This document shows positions 1-4,958 of a stretch of DNA of 7,225 nucleotides, one piece after another (the stretch's first letter is position 1; every line of letters starts with the position of its first letter). The notes below the pieces were generated by a model. That model made no database searches. It was not told where the DNA came from and saw nothing but the letters and a program-made list of their open reading frames with translations. The DNA is from Candidatus Dormiibacterota bacterium. Its GTDB lineage: Bacteria; Chloroflexota; Dormibacteria; Aeolococcales; Aeolococcaceae. The translations under genes and the position numbers were made by a program. The DNA is taken from assembly GCA_003136295.1 (NCBI GenBank), contig PLDZ01000082.1:12116-19340 (forward strand), written 5' to 3'.

Positions 1-89
1 CACGTCTCGCTGCGGGCGAGTTGAGCGCCGACATTCTCGGCCTGCGAGAGGCGGCCGCCCGCGTGGGGATCGCGTCCGGCGACCGGTGA
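1..89 (+). CDS. C-terminal fragment of an unidentified protein (5' end outside window)
   Basis: An open frame runs from the left edge (codons starting at base 3) to a TGA at 87-89 and encodes the last 28 residues of a protein. The tail looks helical and polar, with residues such as GELSADILGLREA followed by VGIASGDR. Nothing in this short stretch identifies a family. The stop overlaps the GTG start of the next gene in a GTGA arrangement, with the GTG at 86-88 and the TGA at 87-89. This is typical of translationally coupled genes in one operon, so the product is probably co-expressed with the transporter that follows. The evidence that it is coding is the in-frame stop at this coupling point and the GC-rich third positions. 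Confidence 0.55.
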   Translation, partial: RLAAGELSADILGLREAAARVGIASGDR

Positions 90-847
90 TCCACCTCGAT
101 GCTGCGCGGTTGCTCCTGGTCGCCGGTGCGGCGCTGCTCGCCGGCGCTGTCAATGCAGTCGCGGGGGGAGGGACGCTTCTGTCGTTTCCGGCGCTGCTCC
201 TCATCGGTTTCCCGGCGCTGACCGCGAACGTCACCAGCACCCTCGGGTTGCTCCCCGGGTACGCGGGGGGCAGCCTTGCGTACCGCGCAGAGCTCAGCGC
301 ACAGCGCGCGCGTGTTCGCTTCCTCGGACCCATCAGCGTCGCCGGAGCTGTCGTCGGCGCGATCCTGCTGACGCGGACGTCGAATCACGTGTTCGCCGCG
401 ATCGTCCCGTGGTTGATCCTGGTCGCATGTGCGTTGCTCCTGCTCCAGCCGGTGGTCACGTCGCGGGTCCGCGCACGCCGCCCGGAACGCGAACAGCATC
501 GTTCGCCGGTCCTCGCGGTGGCGCAGTTCCTCGGCGGAGTCTACGGCGCGTTTTTCGGCGCGGGTCTCGGCGTGATGATGCTTGCGGTGCTGGGGCTCTT
601 CATTCGCGATGACCTGCAGCGGATCAACGCACTCAAGGGCATGATGTCACTGATCATCAACATCGTCGCGGCCATCTATTTCGCCTTTTTTGGACCGGTG
701 TCATGGCTCGCGGTTCTGGTGATGGTGCCCATGAGCGCGGCCGGCGGCTTTCTCGGCGTGACTGTGGCACGCCGCCTCCACCCGGTGGTGCTCCGTACCC
801 TGGTCGTCGCCTTCGGCGTCGCGTTTGCGATCCATCAACTGCTCTAG
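86..847 (+). CDS. TSUP-family (TauE/SafE) membrane transporter
   Basis: This 253-residue hydrophobic protein has the two-repeat architecture of the TSUP (TauE/SafE, DUF81) family, whose characterised members move sulfite, sulfoacetate and related anions across the cytoplasmic membrane. The first repeat shows AGAVNAVAGGGTLLSFPALL at about residues 19-38, the glycine-rich signature. The second shows FLGGVYGAFFGAGLGVMML at about 148-166. Several membrane segments are evident, with a basic cytoplasmic loop (RVRARRPERE) at about 127-136 between the halves. The length is normal for the family. The GTG start overlaps the upstream stop by a GTGA junction, which supports coupling to that gene. The substrate cannot be read from sequence; sulfur-compound export is only the family's usual role. 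Confidence 0.9.
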   Translation: MIHLDAARLLLVAGAALLAGAVNAVAGGGTLLSFPALLLIGFPALTANVTSTLGLLPGYAGGSLAYRAELSAQRARVRFLGPISVAGAVVGAILLTRTSNHVFAAIVPWLILVACALLLLQPVVTSRVRARRPEREQHRSPVLAVAQFLGGVYGAFFGAGLGVMMLAVLGLFIRDDLQRINALKGMMSLIINIVAAIYFAFFGPVSWLAVLVMVPMSAAGGFLGVTVARRLHPVVLRTLVVAFGVAFAIHQLL

Positions 848-856
848 TCGAGCAGT
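838..856. terminator. Short hairpin at the convergent gene ends (possible terminator)
   Basis: A perfect 7-bp inverted repeat (ACTGCTC and GAGCAGT) with a 5-base loop carries the transporter's stop codon in the loop. It lies exactly where the transporter and the minus-strand regulator remnant converge. No T-run follows on either strand, so it is not a canonical intrinsic terminator. In high-GC actinobacteria, terminators without a T-run are proposed, but the call remains tentative. Confidence 0.3.
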
Positions 857-1144
857 CACGACAGGCGTCGTTCCGTCGCCGAGCGTGTCAGTTGATGGCG
901 CGTCACAGTTGGAGCTTGCGCGGCACCGCGTGGCTCTCCACCGTCTTGGCGGAGATGAACAGCTCGCCGGCGATCTCCTTGTAGGTGAAGCCACGTGCGA
1001 TGAGGCGGAGCCCCTCACGCTCGCGCGGTGTCAACTGGTCGAGCTCGGGGTCGAATGACGGCGGCGCCTGGCCGGCAGCGGGGAGCTCCGCGAAGGCGTC
1101 CAGCACGAACCCGGCCAGCCTGGGGGAGTACTGCCGAGCGATTC
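856..1144 (-). pseudogene. Truncated, frameshifted NarL/LuxR-type response regulator (DNA-binding domain remnant)
   Basis: On the minus strand the open frame reads SPRLAGFVLDAF, a linker, then LTPREREGLRLIARGFTYKE and IAGELFISAKTVESH. This is the classic LuxR-type helix-turn-helix found at the C terminus of NarL/FixJ response regulators. The gene is broken in several ways. After VESH, family members usually have VSAVLRKLQL; here it is AVPRKLQL, apparently a two-codon loss plus a leucine-to-proline change. A TGA follows at 903-905. Downstream, in another frame, the expected tail resumes as RHQLTRSATERRLS and a stop at 856-858, so about one base has been lost. Upstream, an in-frame stop lies just before 1144 and no receiver domain is present. 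The fragment therefore cannot encode a phosphorylation-controlled regulator. It lies about 50 bases outside the left tRNA-derived repeat. Confidence 0.8.
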
Positions 1145-1195
1145 ACCGAGGCGCCCGATTGGCAGAAACCCCTTGTGCTGTGATGGTTTTTGAAC

Positions 1196-1240
1196 TGGAG
1201 CCGACGGGGAGATTCGAACTCCGGCCAGCGGTTTACGAAA
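1196..1240 (-). repeat. Partial tRNA-Thr(CGT) 3' segment, candidate attachment-site copy
   Basis: Forty-five bases match the 46-base 3' portion of the intact tRNA-Thr at 4704-4749, differing only by one missing C in the T-stem. Read on the minus strand it starts at the last 5' anticodon-stem base, runs through the TTCGTAA anticodon loop and the TTCGAAT T-loop, and stops exactly at the CCA. The D-arm and 5' acceptor strand are absent, and sequence beyond the anticodon loop is unrelated. It cannot fold into a functional tRNA. Its extent and direct orientation fit an att site at the far end of an element integrated at the anticodon loop. Confidence 0.85.
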
Positions 1241-1244
1241 ATCC

Positions 1245-1306
1245 TGATCGACCTCCCCTGAATACGGCCAAATCATCATACGGCCAAATCATCGAGGTCG
1301 AGATCA
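1245..1306. repeat. Two 16-bp tandem repeats enclosed by inverted arms
   Basis: Just inside the left att-like fragment, the unit TACGGCCAAATCATCA occurs twice back to back (1263-1278 and 1279-1294), differing only at the last base. The pair is flanked by inverted arms: TGATCGACCTC at 1245-1255 and GAGGTCGAGATCA at 1294-1306. Eight bases of the arms pair perfectly and the outer bases pair after a two-base bulge. Directly repeated short motifs close to a crossover site resemble integrase arm-type or accessory-factor binding sites; a regulator operator is the alternative. The function is inferred only from structure and position. Confidence 0.6.
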
Positions 1307-1644
1307 ATTTTGTGTACTGAGCCTGCCACGCTGTGGGCAACGCCGATGTGGTCGGAGGGTCTCGCCAGCGGGTCGGAAACCGCTGGCCCATGAGCAATAC
1401 CGATACGCAGGGGTTGGTGTACCAGCCTTCTGGTGACAGGATGCTGGCGTGGCCAGGCGTCAAGGAATGTCACTCGAGCGACTACAGTCGCGAAGGCGAG
1501 CTCAACAGTCGCCAGCGCAGATGCCACATCTTGCTCGTGGCGGATGACAGGTTTCGGGCGACGCCAAGCTTGAGCCCGCGAACTGCGATGTGCACTGCCC
1601 TGCCGAAGCGCGTTGCAGCGGACAGGGGCGTTGCCTTTCACCAT
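1307..1644 (-). pseudogene. Possible relic of a class III nucleotide cyclase domain
   Basis: The roughly 480 bases between the left repeat and the lipid-kinase gene hold no convincing intact gene. On the minus strand, an open frame from 1644 contains ASALATVELAFATV followed by PLRIGIAHGPAVS at about 1375-1413. The latter resembles the strand-turn element (RIGIAHGPV-like) of actinobacterial class III adenylyl/guanylyl cyclase domains. The expected continuation, with the conserved asparagine and arginine of the NxxxR motif, is not present; instead the frame reads PSDHIGVAHSVAGSVH. There is no good ribosome-binding site or full domain. It may be an eroded cyclase fragment or a chance open frame, and I put low weight on it. 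Confidence 0.25.
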
Positions 1645-1723
1645 TGCCGGAGGTGTCGACGCGCCTCGGCACTCCTCGTGGAGCGGACTTGCTGTTCACT
1701 CCCGGAGTCCTCAGGCTAATACG

Positions 1724-2713
1724 ATGGGTGCCTCACGGACATCGGTTCATCGACTGCGGACCGGAGATCCGGTGCTCATCGTTGCCAACGGCAATCCCCT
1801 CTCTCGACGAGCCGACAGCATGGCGCAGACTGCGCTTCGGCAACTGACGTTATCGTTGGAAAGCCACGTGGAGCTCGTGACCACCGACTACGCTGGGCAC
1901 GCTCGCGTGGTGGCAGAAACGTGGGCTTCCGAGCACCTCGATGGGACGATCATCGGAATCGGCGGGGATGGAACCCTCAACGAGATCGGCAACGGCATAC
2001 TCTCTGCGACTGTCGCGTTCGGCAGCCGCGTTGTTCTCGCTATCTGCGGCGGCGGTAATGCCAATGATCAGTACCGCAGTTGGCCACCCTCGCAAAGAAT
2101 CCGGCTCGAGTACGTGCCGTCGGCAGAGCCCGTTCTGGTGGATGTCCTCGAGGTGTCATACAGCGCCAACAATCACAAACAACCCGTGGCACAGTACGCA
2201 CTATCATATGCAGCGATAGGTGCTTTGGCCACGGGAGCTTCCGTGGCCAACGGTCGCCGACGGGGGATGCTCGCCGATCTTGCTCTCATCCCCCAGACGT
2301 TGATGCGAGCGCGGCCGGTATCCATCGTGATCGGCGGCCGGCTTGCCCGCATCGACAGCCTCAGCTGGCACATCATCTCCACGATGGCGAAGGTCTTTCG
2401 CGTTAGCGCGAAGTCGCGACGTACCGACGGGTTGATGGAAGTCATCCTGGTACCACATCGCCGGTGGCCGACAGCGCTCCGGATGAGCTGGTTTGGGCTT
2501 CGGGCGATGGTATGGCCGCATAGGCAATCGCAAGGGGCGAGCATGACGTTCGTTTGGGAGCAGGGCGGTGCCGCGCAGTTGGATGGCGAGACCGTCGACA
2601 TTCCGCCGGGGTCTCAGGTGACCGTGCGCTGCGTTCCGGCAGCACTTCGCGTGCTGTGCTGCGATATCGACGCCTCCACCAAGGCGCTGGCAGCCGCGGT
2701 CCCGACCAAATGA
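1724..2713 (+). CDS. Diacylglycerol kinase-like (DAGK/YegS/sphingosine kinase superfamily) protein
   Basis: Members of this family phosphorylate a lipid hydroxyl such as diacylglycerol or a long-chain base, using ATP at the inner membrane face. With the ATG at 1724 the protein has 329 residues. The N-terminal nucleotide-binding lobe begins with VLIVANGNP (about 17-25). The hallmark GGDGTLNE lies at about 80-87, followed by a GGGNAND loop (109-115) matching the family's second glycine/ND motif. The C-terminal beta-rich lobe carries RTDGLMEV (233-240) and QLDGET (285-290), the usual late motifs. Both lobes look complete. The start is uncertain: the frame is open back to an ATG at 1613, while a GTG at 1772 has a well-placed GGAG (1763-1766) and would still keep the first strand. 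TTA, CTA and ATA codons occur. It stands alone, converging on the GreA-like gene. The substrate is unknown. Confidence 0.85.
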   Translation: MGASRTSVHRLRTGDPVLIVANGNPLSRRADSMAQTALRQLTLSLESHVELVTTDYAGHARVVAETWASEHLDGTIIGIGGDGTLNEIGNGILSATVAFGSRVVLAICGGGNANDQYRSWPPSQRIRLEYVPSAEPVLVDVLEVSYSANNHKQPVAQYALSYAAIGALATGASVANGRRRGMLADLALIPQTLMRARPVSIVIGGRLARIDSLSWHIISTMAKVFRVSAKSRRTDGLMEVILVPHRRWPTALRMSWFGLRAMVWPHRQSQGASMTFVWEQGGAAQLDGETVDIPPGSQVTVRCVPAALRVLCCDIDASTKALAAAVPTK

Positions 2714-2736
2714 CCAAGTGGCTCAGGGGTCAAAGG

Positions 2737-2754
2737 TGCGGCGGCAACGCCGCA
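2737..2754. terminator. GNRA-capped hairpin between convergent genes (possible terminator)
   Basis: A perfect 7-bp stem (TGCGGCG with CGCCGCA) closes a GCAA tetraloop 23 bases after the lipid-kinase stop and before the end of the convergent GreA-like gene. It should be stable, and it is placed where a terminator for the plus-strand gene would be. There is no following T-run, so termination is an inference. Confidence 0.35.
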
Positions 2755-2831
2755 GGACCGAGACCTCTCCGTTGGAGCGACCTGGCCCAGGGCGACTGGT
2801 CGGCAACGTCGAGGCGTATCCGCCGCCTGAG

Positions 2832-3299
2832 TCAGCGCACGTGGACGATGGCGACTCGGCGGATCCCTCCAGGACTGTCGACACTCACCTCGTCGCCGGC
2901 GCGGTGGCCGGAGATCGCGGCTCCCAAGGGCGAATCCAGCGAGATCCGCTGACGGGCGATGTCGGCCTCAGCTGGCACAACGATGGTGTACTCGGAGTCG
3001 CCGAAATCATCCCGCACCACGACACTCGCGCCTAAGCCCACGGTACCGTCATACGGAGCGGGCTCGACGATCAGTGCATGTCGGAGCATTCCTTCGATGG
3101 TCTGTACGCGGCCGTCGAGAAGACCCAGCTCGCGCCTGGCATCGTGGTAGCCGAAGTTCTCGCGCAGATCACCTTCGGCGCGGGCGGTGGCAACCCGCTG
3201 GACGATTCCAGGGCGCTTGGTATCGACGAGCTCGCGCATTTCGGCGATGAGCGCGGCTTGGCCGTCTGTGGTGAGCAGGACTGGTTTACGGAGTGCCAT
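2832..3299 (-). CDS. GreA/GreB-family transcript cleavage factor
   Basis: Gre factors enter the secondary channel of RNA polymerase and stimulate cleavage of backtracked transcripts. The 155-residue product matches GreA in length (about 158). Residues 1-75 form the coiled-coil N domain, with the tip motif ARAEGDLREN (39-48). Asp44 and Glu47 correspond to the catalytic acidic pair of E. coli GreA. They are followed by GYHDARRELGLLDGRV (50-65). The C domain is FKBP-like and ends with the family pattern RISLDSPLGAAISG and GDEVSV. The ATG at 3299 was chosen because GGAG lies 8 bases upstream and the match to the family begins there; the open frame continues to 3389 without family-like sequence. 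It is monocistronic inside the inferred island, so it may be an accessory paralogue of a housekeeping GreA elsewhere. Confidence 0.88.
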   Translation of the reverse strand: MALRKPVLLTTDGQAALIAEMRELVDTKRPGIVQRVATARAEGDLRENFGYHDARRELGLLDGRVQTIEGMLRHALIVEPAPYDGTVGLGASVVVRDDFGDSEYTIVVPAEADIARQRISLDSPLGAAISGHRAGDEVSVDSPGGIRRVAIVHVR

Positions 3300-3475
3300 T
3301 TGATGATCTCCGGAACCGGAGGTGCAACAGAACATCGTTAGTGTGCCATGGCCTCGGTTCGCCGCGTTTGATCGCTTGCCCAATATCACCGCGCCGATGG
3401 GGCGCCCTAGCAGGTAGCAGACTGGACCCGCGGCAGACTCACATCAGCCCAATCTCTTTGCGAGAATCAACTGGG

Positions 3476-3926
3476 ATGCGCTCACGACCTGGCGATACTG
3501 GCCTTGTCTTGTTGGTGCCGGCGGCTGACCCGACCGTTGGACCATGGCGCGAAGCCCATGATCCCTCAGCCGCCGAAGGAATGCCGGCGCACATAACCGT
3601 CCTCTACCCGTTCATTGTGGCTAAAGCCCAATACGATCTCGATTAGTCAGTTAGTTGTAAGAGTCCGAAGTCGTTGGTCCGATCGCCTCCCATACGGACA
3701 GTCGAATCTTGAAGTGGTCCCCCATCTGACCATTACAGATGGAGCTAGCGAGGCGATCGCCGCACAAGCGCAGGCGGATGTTGCGCGTCACCTTCCCCTG
3801 AAAGCTGTAGTTTCGGCGGTCACCCTAGTTGCGTTCGATGGTCGTGCCTGGGTTCGTCAAAACGAGTTAAAGCTTGCTCCCGAGCGCGCAGCTCAAGAGC
3901 CGCCCTCGCGGCCCCCAGATCACTGA
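3476..3926 (+). pseudogene. Broken 2'-5' RNA ligase-like (2H phosphoesterase) gene
   Basis: Two pieces of one family lie in different frames. The first, from ATG 3476 to a TAG at 3644-3646, contains AHITVLYPF, the first HxT motif of the 2H phosphoesterase/LigT superfamily, with its histidine at base 3590. The second, in frame from about 3650 to TGA 3926, carries RWSDRLPYG and then VVPHLTITDG, the second HxT motif (histidine at base 3723), and a family-like C terminus. The two histidines are only about 44 codons apart, against roughly 80 in intact proteins. An internal deletion of some 40 codons with a frame change is the simplest reading. Intact relatives act on 2',3'-cyclic or 2'-5' linked nucleotides. 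This copy should be inactive. It converges on the DinB gene only 17 bases away. Confidence 0.75.
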
Positions 3927-3943
3927 CGCGGGCTGATCTCGCC

Positions 3944-4441
3944 CTAAGATGAGGTCGCGGTACCGAGGGCGTCGACTGCCGCAGCAAGCTGCCCGAGGTG
4001 CTCTTGCTCATGCGACGTCATGTCGCCAGCAAGTCGCAATATCGACACCTCGCCAAAGTCCGTCCGGACCGGAGCGGTCCATTCATGGCTGGAGAGTCGA
4101 CGCAAGAGCCCGACAAGTTCGCGCCGCCGCAGAATGAAGGCTTGGACCTGGTCGGCCGCTGATAAATCAGCCCTAGCCAACAAGTCGCCGTACTTGCGCT
4201 CGTCCAGTCCAAGTTGGACGCCGTCGGGGCGTGTCAGCACGTTCCATATCCGAGACGCAACGATCAAATCACTCGCGCGGACGTGCCTGAGGATTTCGAG
4301 GGGCGACCACTCGTCGGGGGCTGTGCGACGACCGAACTTGGCCTCACCTAAGTCGGAAAGGGCTGCTCCGAACTGGTCGGGGCTCGCCGCAAGGATAGCG
4401 ACCTCCACCGCGCCCGCACGAGACTCCGGGTCATCGCTCAC
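3944..4441 (-). CDS. DinB-family four-helix putative metal-dependent protein
   Basis: The DinB/YfiT superfamily comprises four-helix-bundle proteins with a three-histidine metal site; some members are thiol-dependent transferases, many have no assigned role. The 165-residue product shows DEWSPLEILRHVRASD (43-58), with the first histidine at about 53, and MTSHEQEHLGQL (141-152), with the HxxxH pair at about 144 and 148. Together these give the expected triad. Length is typical. The GTG at 4441 is preferred because AGAGAG lies just upstream and the family-like sequence begins there; the frame stays open to an ATG at 4519 with a basic, unconserved extension. The gene overlaps the end of a small minus-strand open frame. 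It could be an inactivation or stress-linked thiol enzyme, but nothing here fixes the reaction. Confidence 0.8.
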   Translation of the reverse strand: MSDDPESRAGAVEVAILAASPDQFGAALSDLGEAKFGRRTAPDEWSPLEILRHVRASDLIVASRIWNVLTRPDGVQLGLDERKYGDLLARADLSAADQVQAFILRRRELVGLLRRLSSHEWTAPVRTDFGEVSILRLAGDMTSHEQEHLGQLAAAVDALGTATSS

Positions 4442-4667
4442 CGGCTGATTCTCTCTGATGTCTCTTCGCCGGTGATAGCTCCTCGACCTCTGGTGCGCTG
4501 GGGAAAACTCGCCCGCCATGGCCGGGGACGCCTACGGCCTCTGCGTACATTGGCGGATGCTGTGTCGCTGCCAGGGGCGATACCAGCTCCGGCAAAAACT
4601 CACGAAGCCGTCGGCGACGCTGCTCTGCGAACGTGCACTCACCGGCTAGGAAAACATCCATGTGCAA
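4431..4667 (-). CDS. Small hypothetical open frame between tRNA-Thr and the DinB gene
   Basis: A 78-codon frame runs from an ATG at 4667 to a TGA at 4431-4433, overlapping the DinB GTG start by 11 bases. It contains an arginine-rich stretch (AEQRRRRLREFLPELV, about 19-34) and no motif I recognise. No strong ribosome-binding site precedes the ATG. The overlap would allow translational coupling to the DinB gene, but an open frame of this size is common by chance in GC-rich DNA. If it is not coding, the roughly 260 bases from 4442 to 4703 hold no other gene that I can see. Confidence 0.25.
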   Translation of the reverse strand: MHMDVFLAGECTFAEQRRRRLREFLPELVSPLAATQHPPMYAEAVGVPGHGGRVFPSAPEVEELSPAKRHQRESAGER

Positions 4668-4669
4668 TC

Positions 4670-4691
4670 GTTCGAGGGAGAACCATCGAAC
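4670..4691 (-). terminator. Inverted repeat just downstream of tRNA-Thr
   Basis: Twelve bases beyond the tRNA's CCA, on the tRNA strand, GTTCGA and TCGAAC form a 6-bp stem with a 10-base loop. The position suits a tRNA transcript terminator or processing signal. The stem is short and no T-run follows, so the call is weak. Confidence 0.2.
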
Positions 4692-4703
4692 CTCTTGTGT
4701 ACT

Positions 4704-4778
4704 TGGAGCCGACGGGGAGATTCGAACTCCCGGCCAGCGGTTTACGAAACCGCTGCTCTACCACTGAGCTACGTCGGC
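4704..4778 (-). tRNA. tRNA-Thr (anticodon CGT)
   Basis: The minus strand folds into a complete 75-base cloverleaf. The acceptor strands GCCGACG and CGTCGGC pair fully. The D-arm is GCTC-AGTGGTA-GAGC. The anticodon arm is GCGGT-TTCGTAA-ACCGC with anticodon CGT, reading threonine codon ACG. The variable loop has five bases. The T-arm is GGGAG-TTCGAAT-CTCCC. The discriminator is T, followed by an encoded CCA. It lies about 180 bases beyond the end of the diguanylate cyclase gene on the same strand. Its 3' portion is duplicated at 1196-1240, which marks it as a likely integration target. Spurious antisense open frames over it should not be annotated. Confidence 0.97.
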
Positions 4779-4958
4779 GTGACACGGGATCGGTCCGTAC
4801 TGCGTCCCGTCGAACCTCGGTTTGTATCCAAGATCCCCGGGCCGCGCACCGTGGCAACCGTGCCTGCAAATGGTACCCGCTCAACCTTCGTCACCGTGGA
4901 CGTATGGCAGATGGCCGAGCCGAGGGGTCGCCCAGCGTGTGGATCCGCGCCGTGTCGA

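Larger units (their letters stand above)
1196..4749. mobile_element. Putative tRNA-Thr-integrated island remnant, bounded by direct repeats
   Basis: The segment between a partial copy of the tRNA-Thr 3' portion (1196-1240) and the same portion of the intact tRNA gene (4704-4749) has the geometry of a tyrosine-integrase insertion. Reading along the tRNA strand, there is a complete tRNA, then foreign DNA, then a repeated 3' tRNA segment, all in one orientation. Identity ends exactly at the CCA on one side and just past the anticodon loop on the other. The cargo is a lipid-kinase gene, a GreA-like gene, a broken 2H-phosphoesterase gene and a DinB-family gene, mixed in strand and not operonic. 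No integrase, excisionase, transfer or phage gene is visible, so it would be a remnant or depend on a recombinase elsewhere. Seen: the repeat pair and its geometry. Inferred: integration. Confidence 0.6.

Noticed and set aside
1196..1240. A second functional tRNA gene
   Set aside because: The D-arm and 5' acceptor strand are missing and the T-stem has lost a base, so no cloverleaf can form.
1613..1723. N-terminal extension of the lipid kinase to the ATG at 1613
   Set aside because: The added residues look unlike the family and overlap other open frames. The conserved first strand starts well downstream.
4639..4884. Minus-strand open frame containing SSVVEQRFRKPLAGSSNLPV
   Set aside because: This is the sense translation through the tRNA-Thr sequence and is not a protein. 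The similar FRKPLAGVRISP string at 1031-1279 has the same cause.
4779..4958. Possible gene or RNA between tRNA-Thr and the cyclase stop
   Set aside because: I found no convincing frame, cloverleaf or terminator hairpin with a T-run in this 180-base gap.
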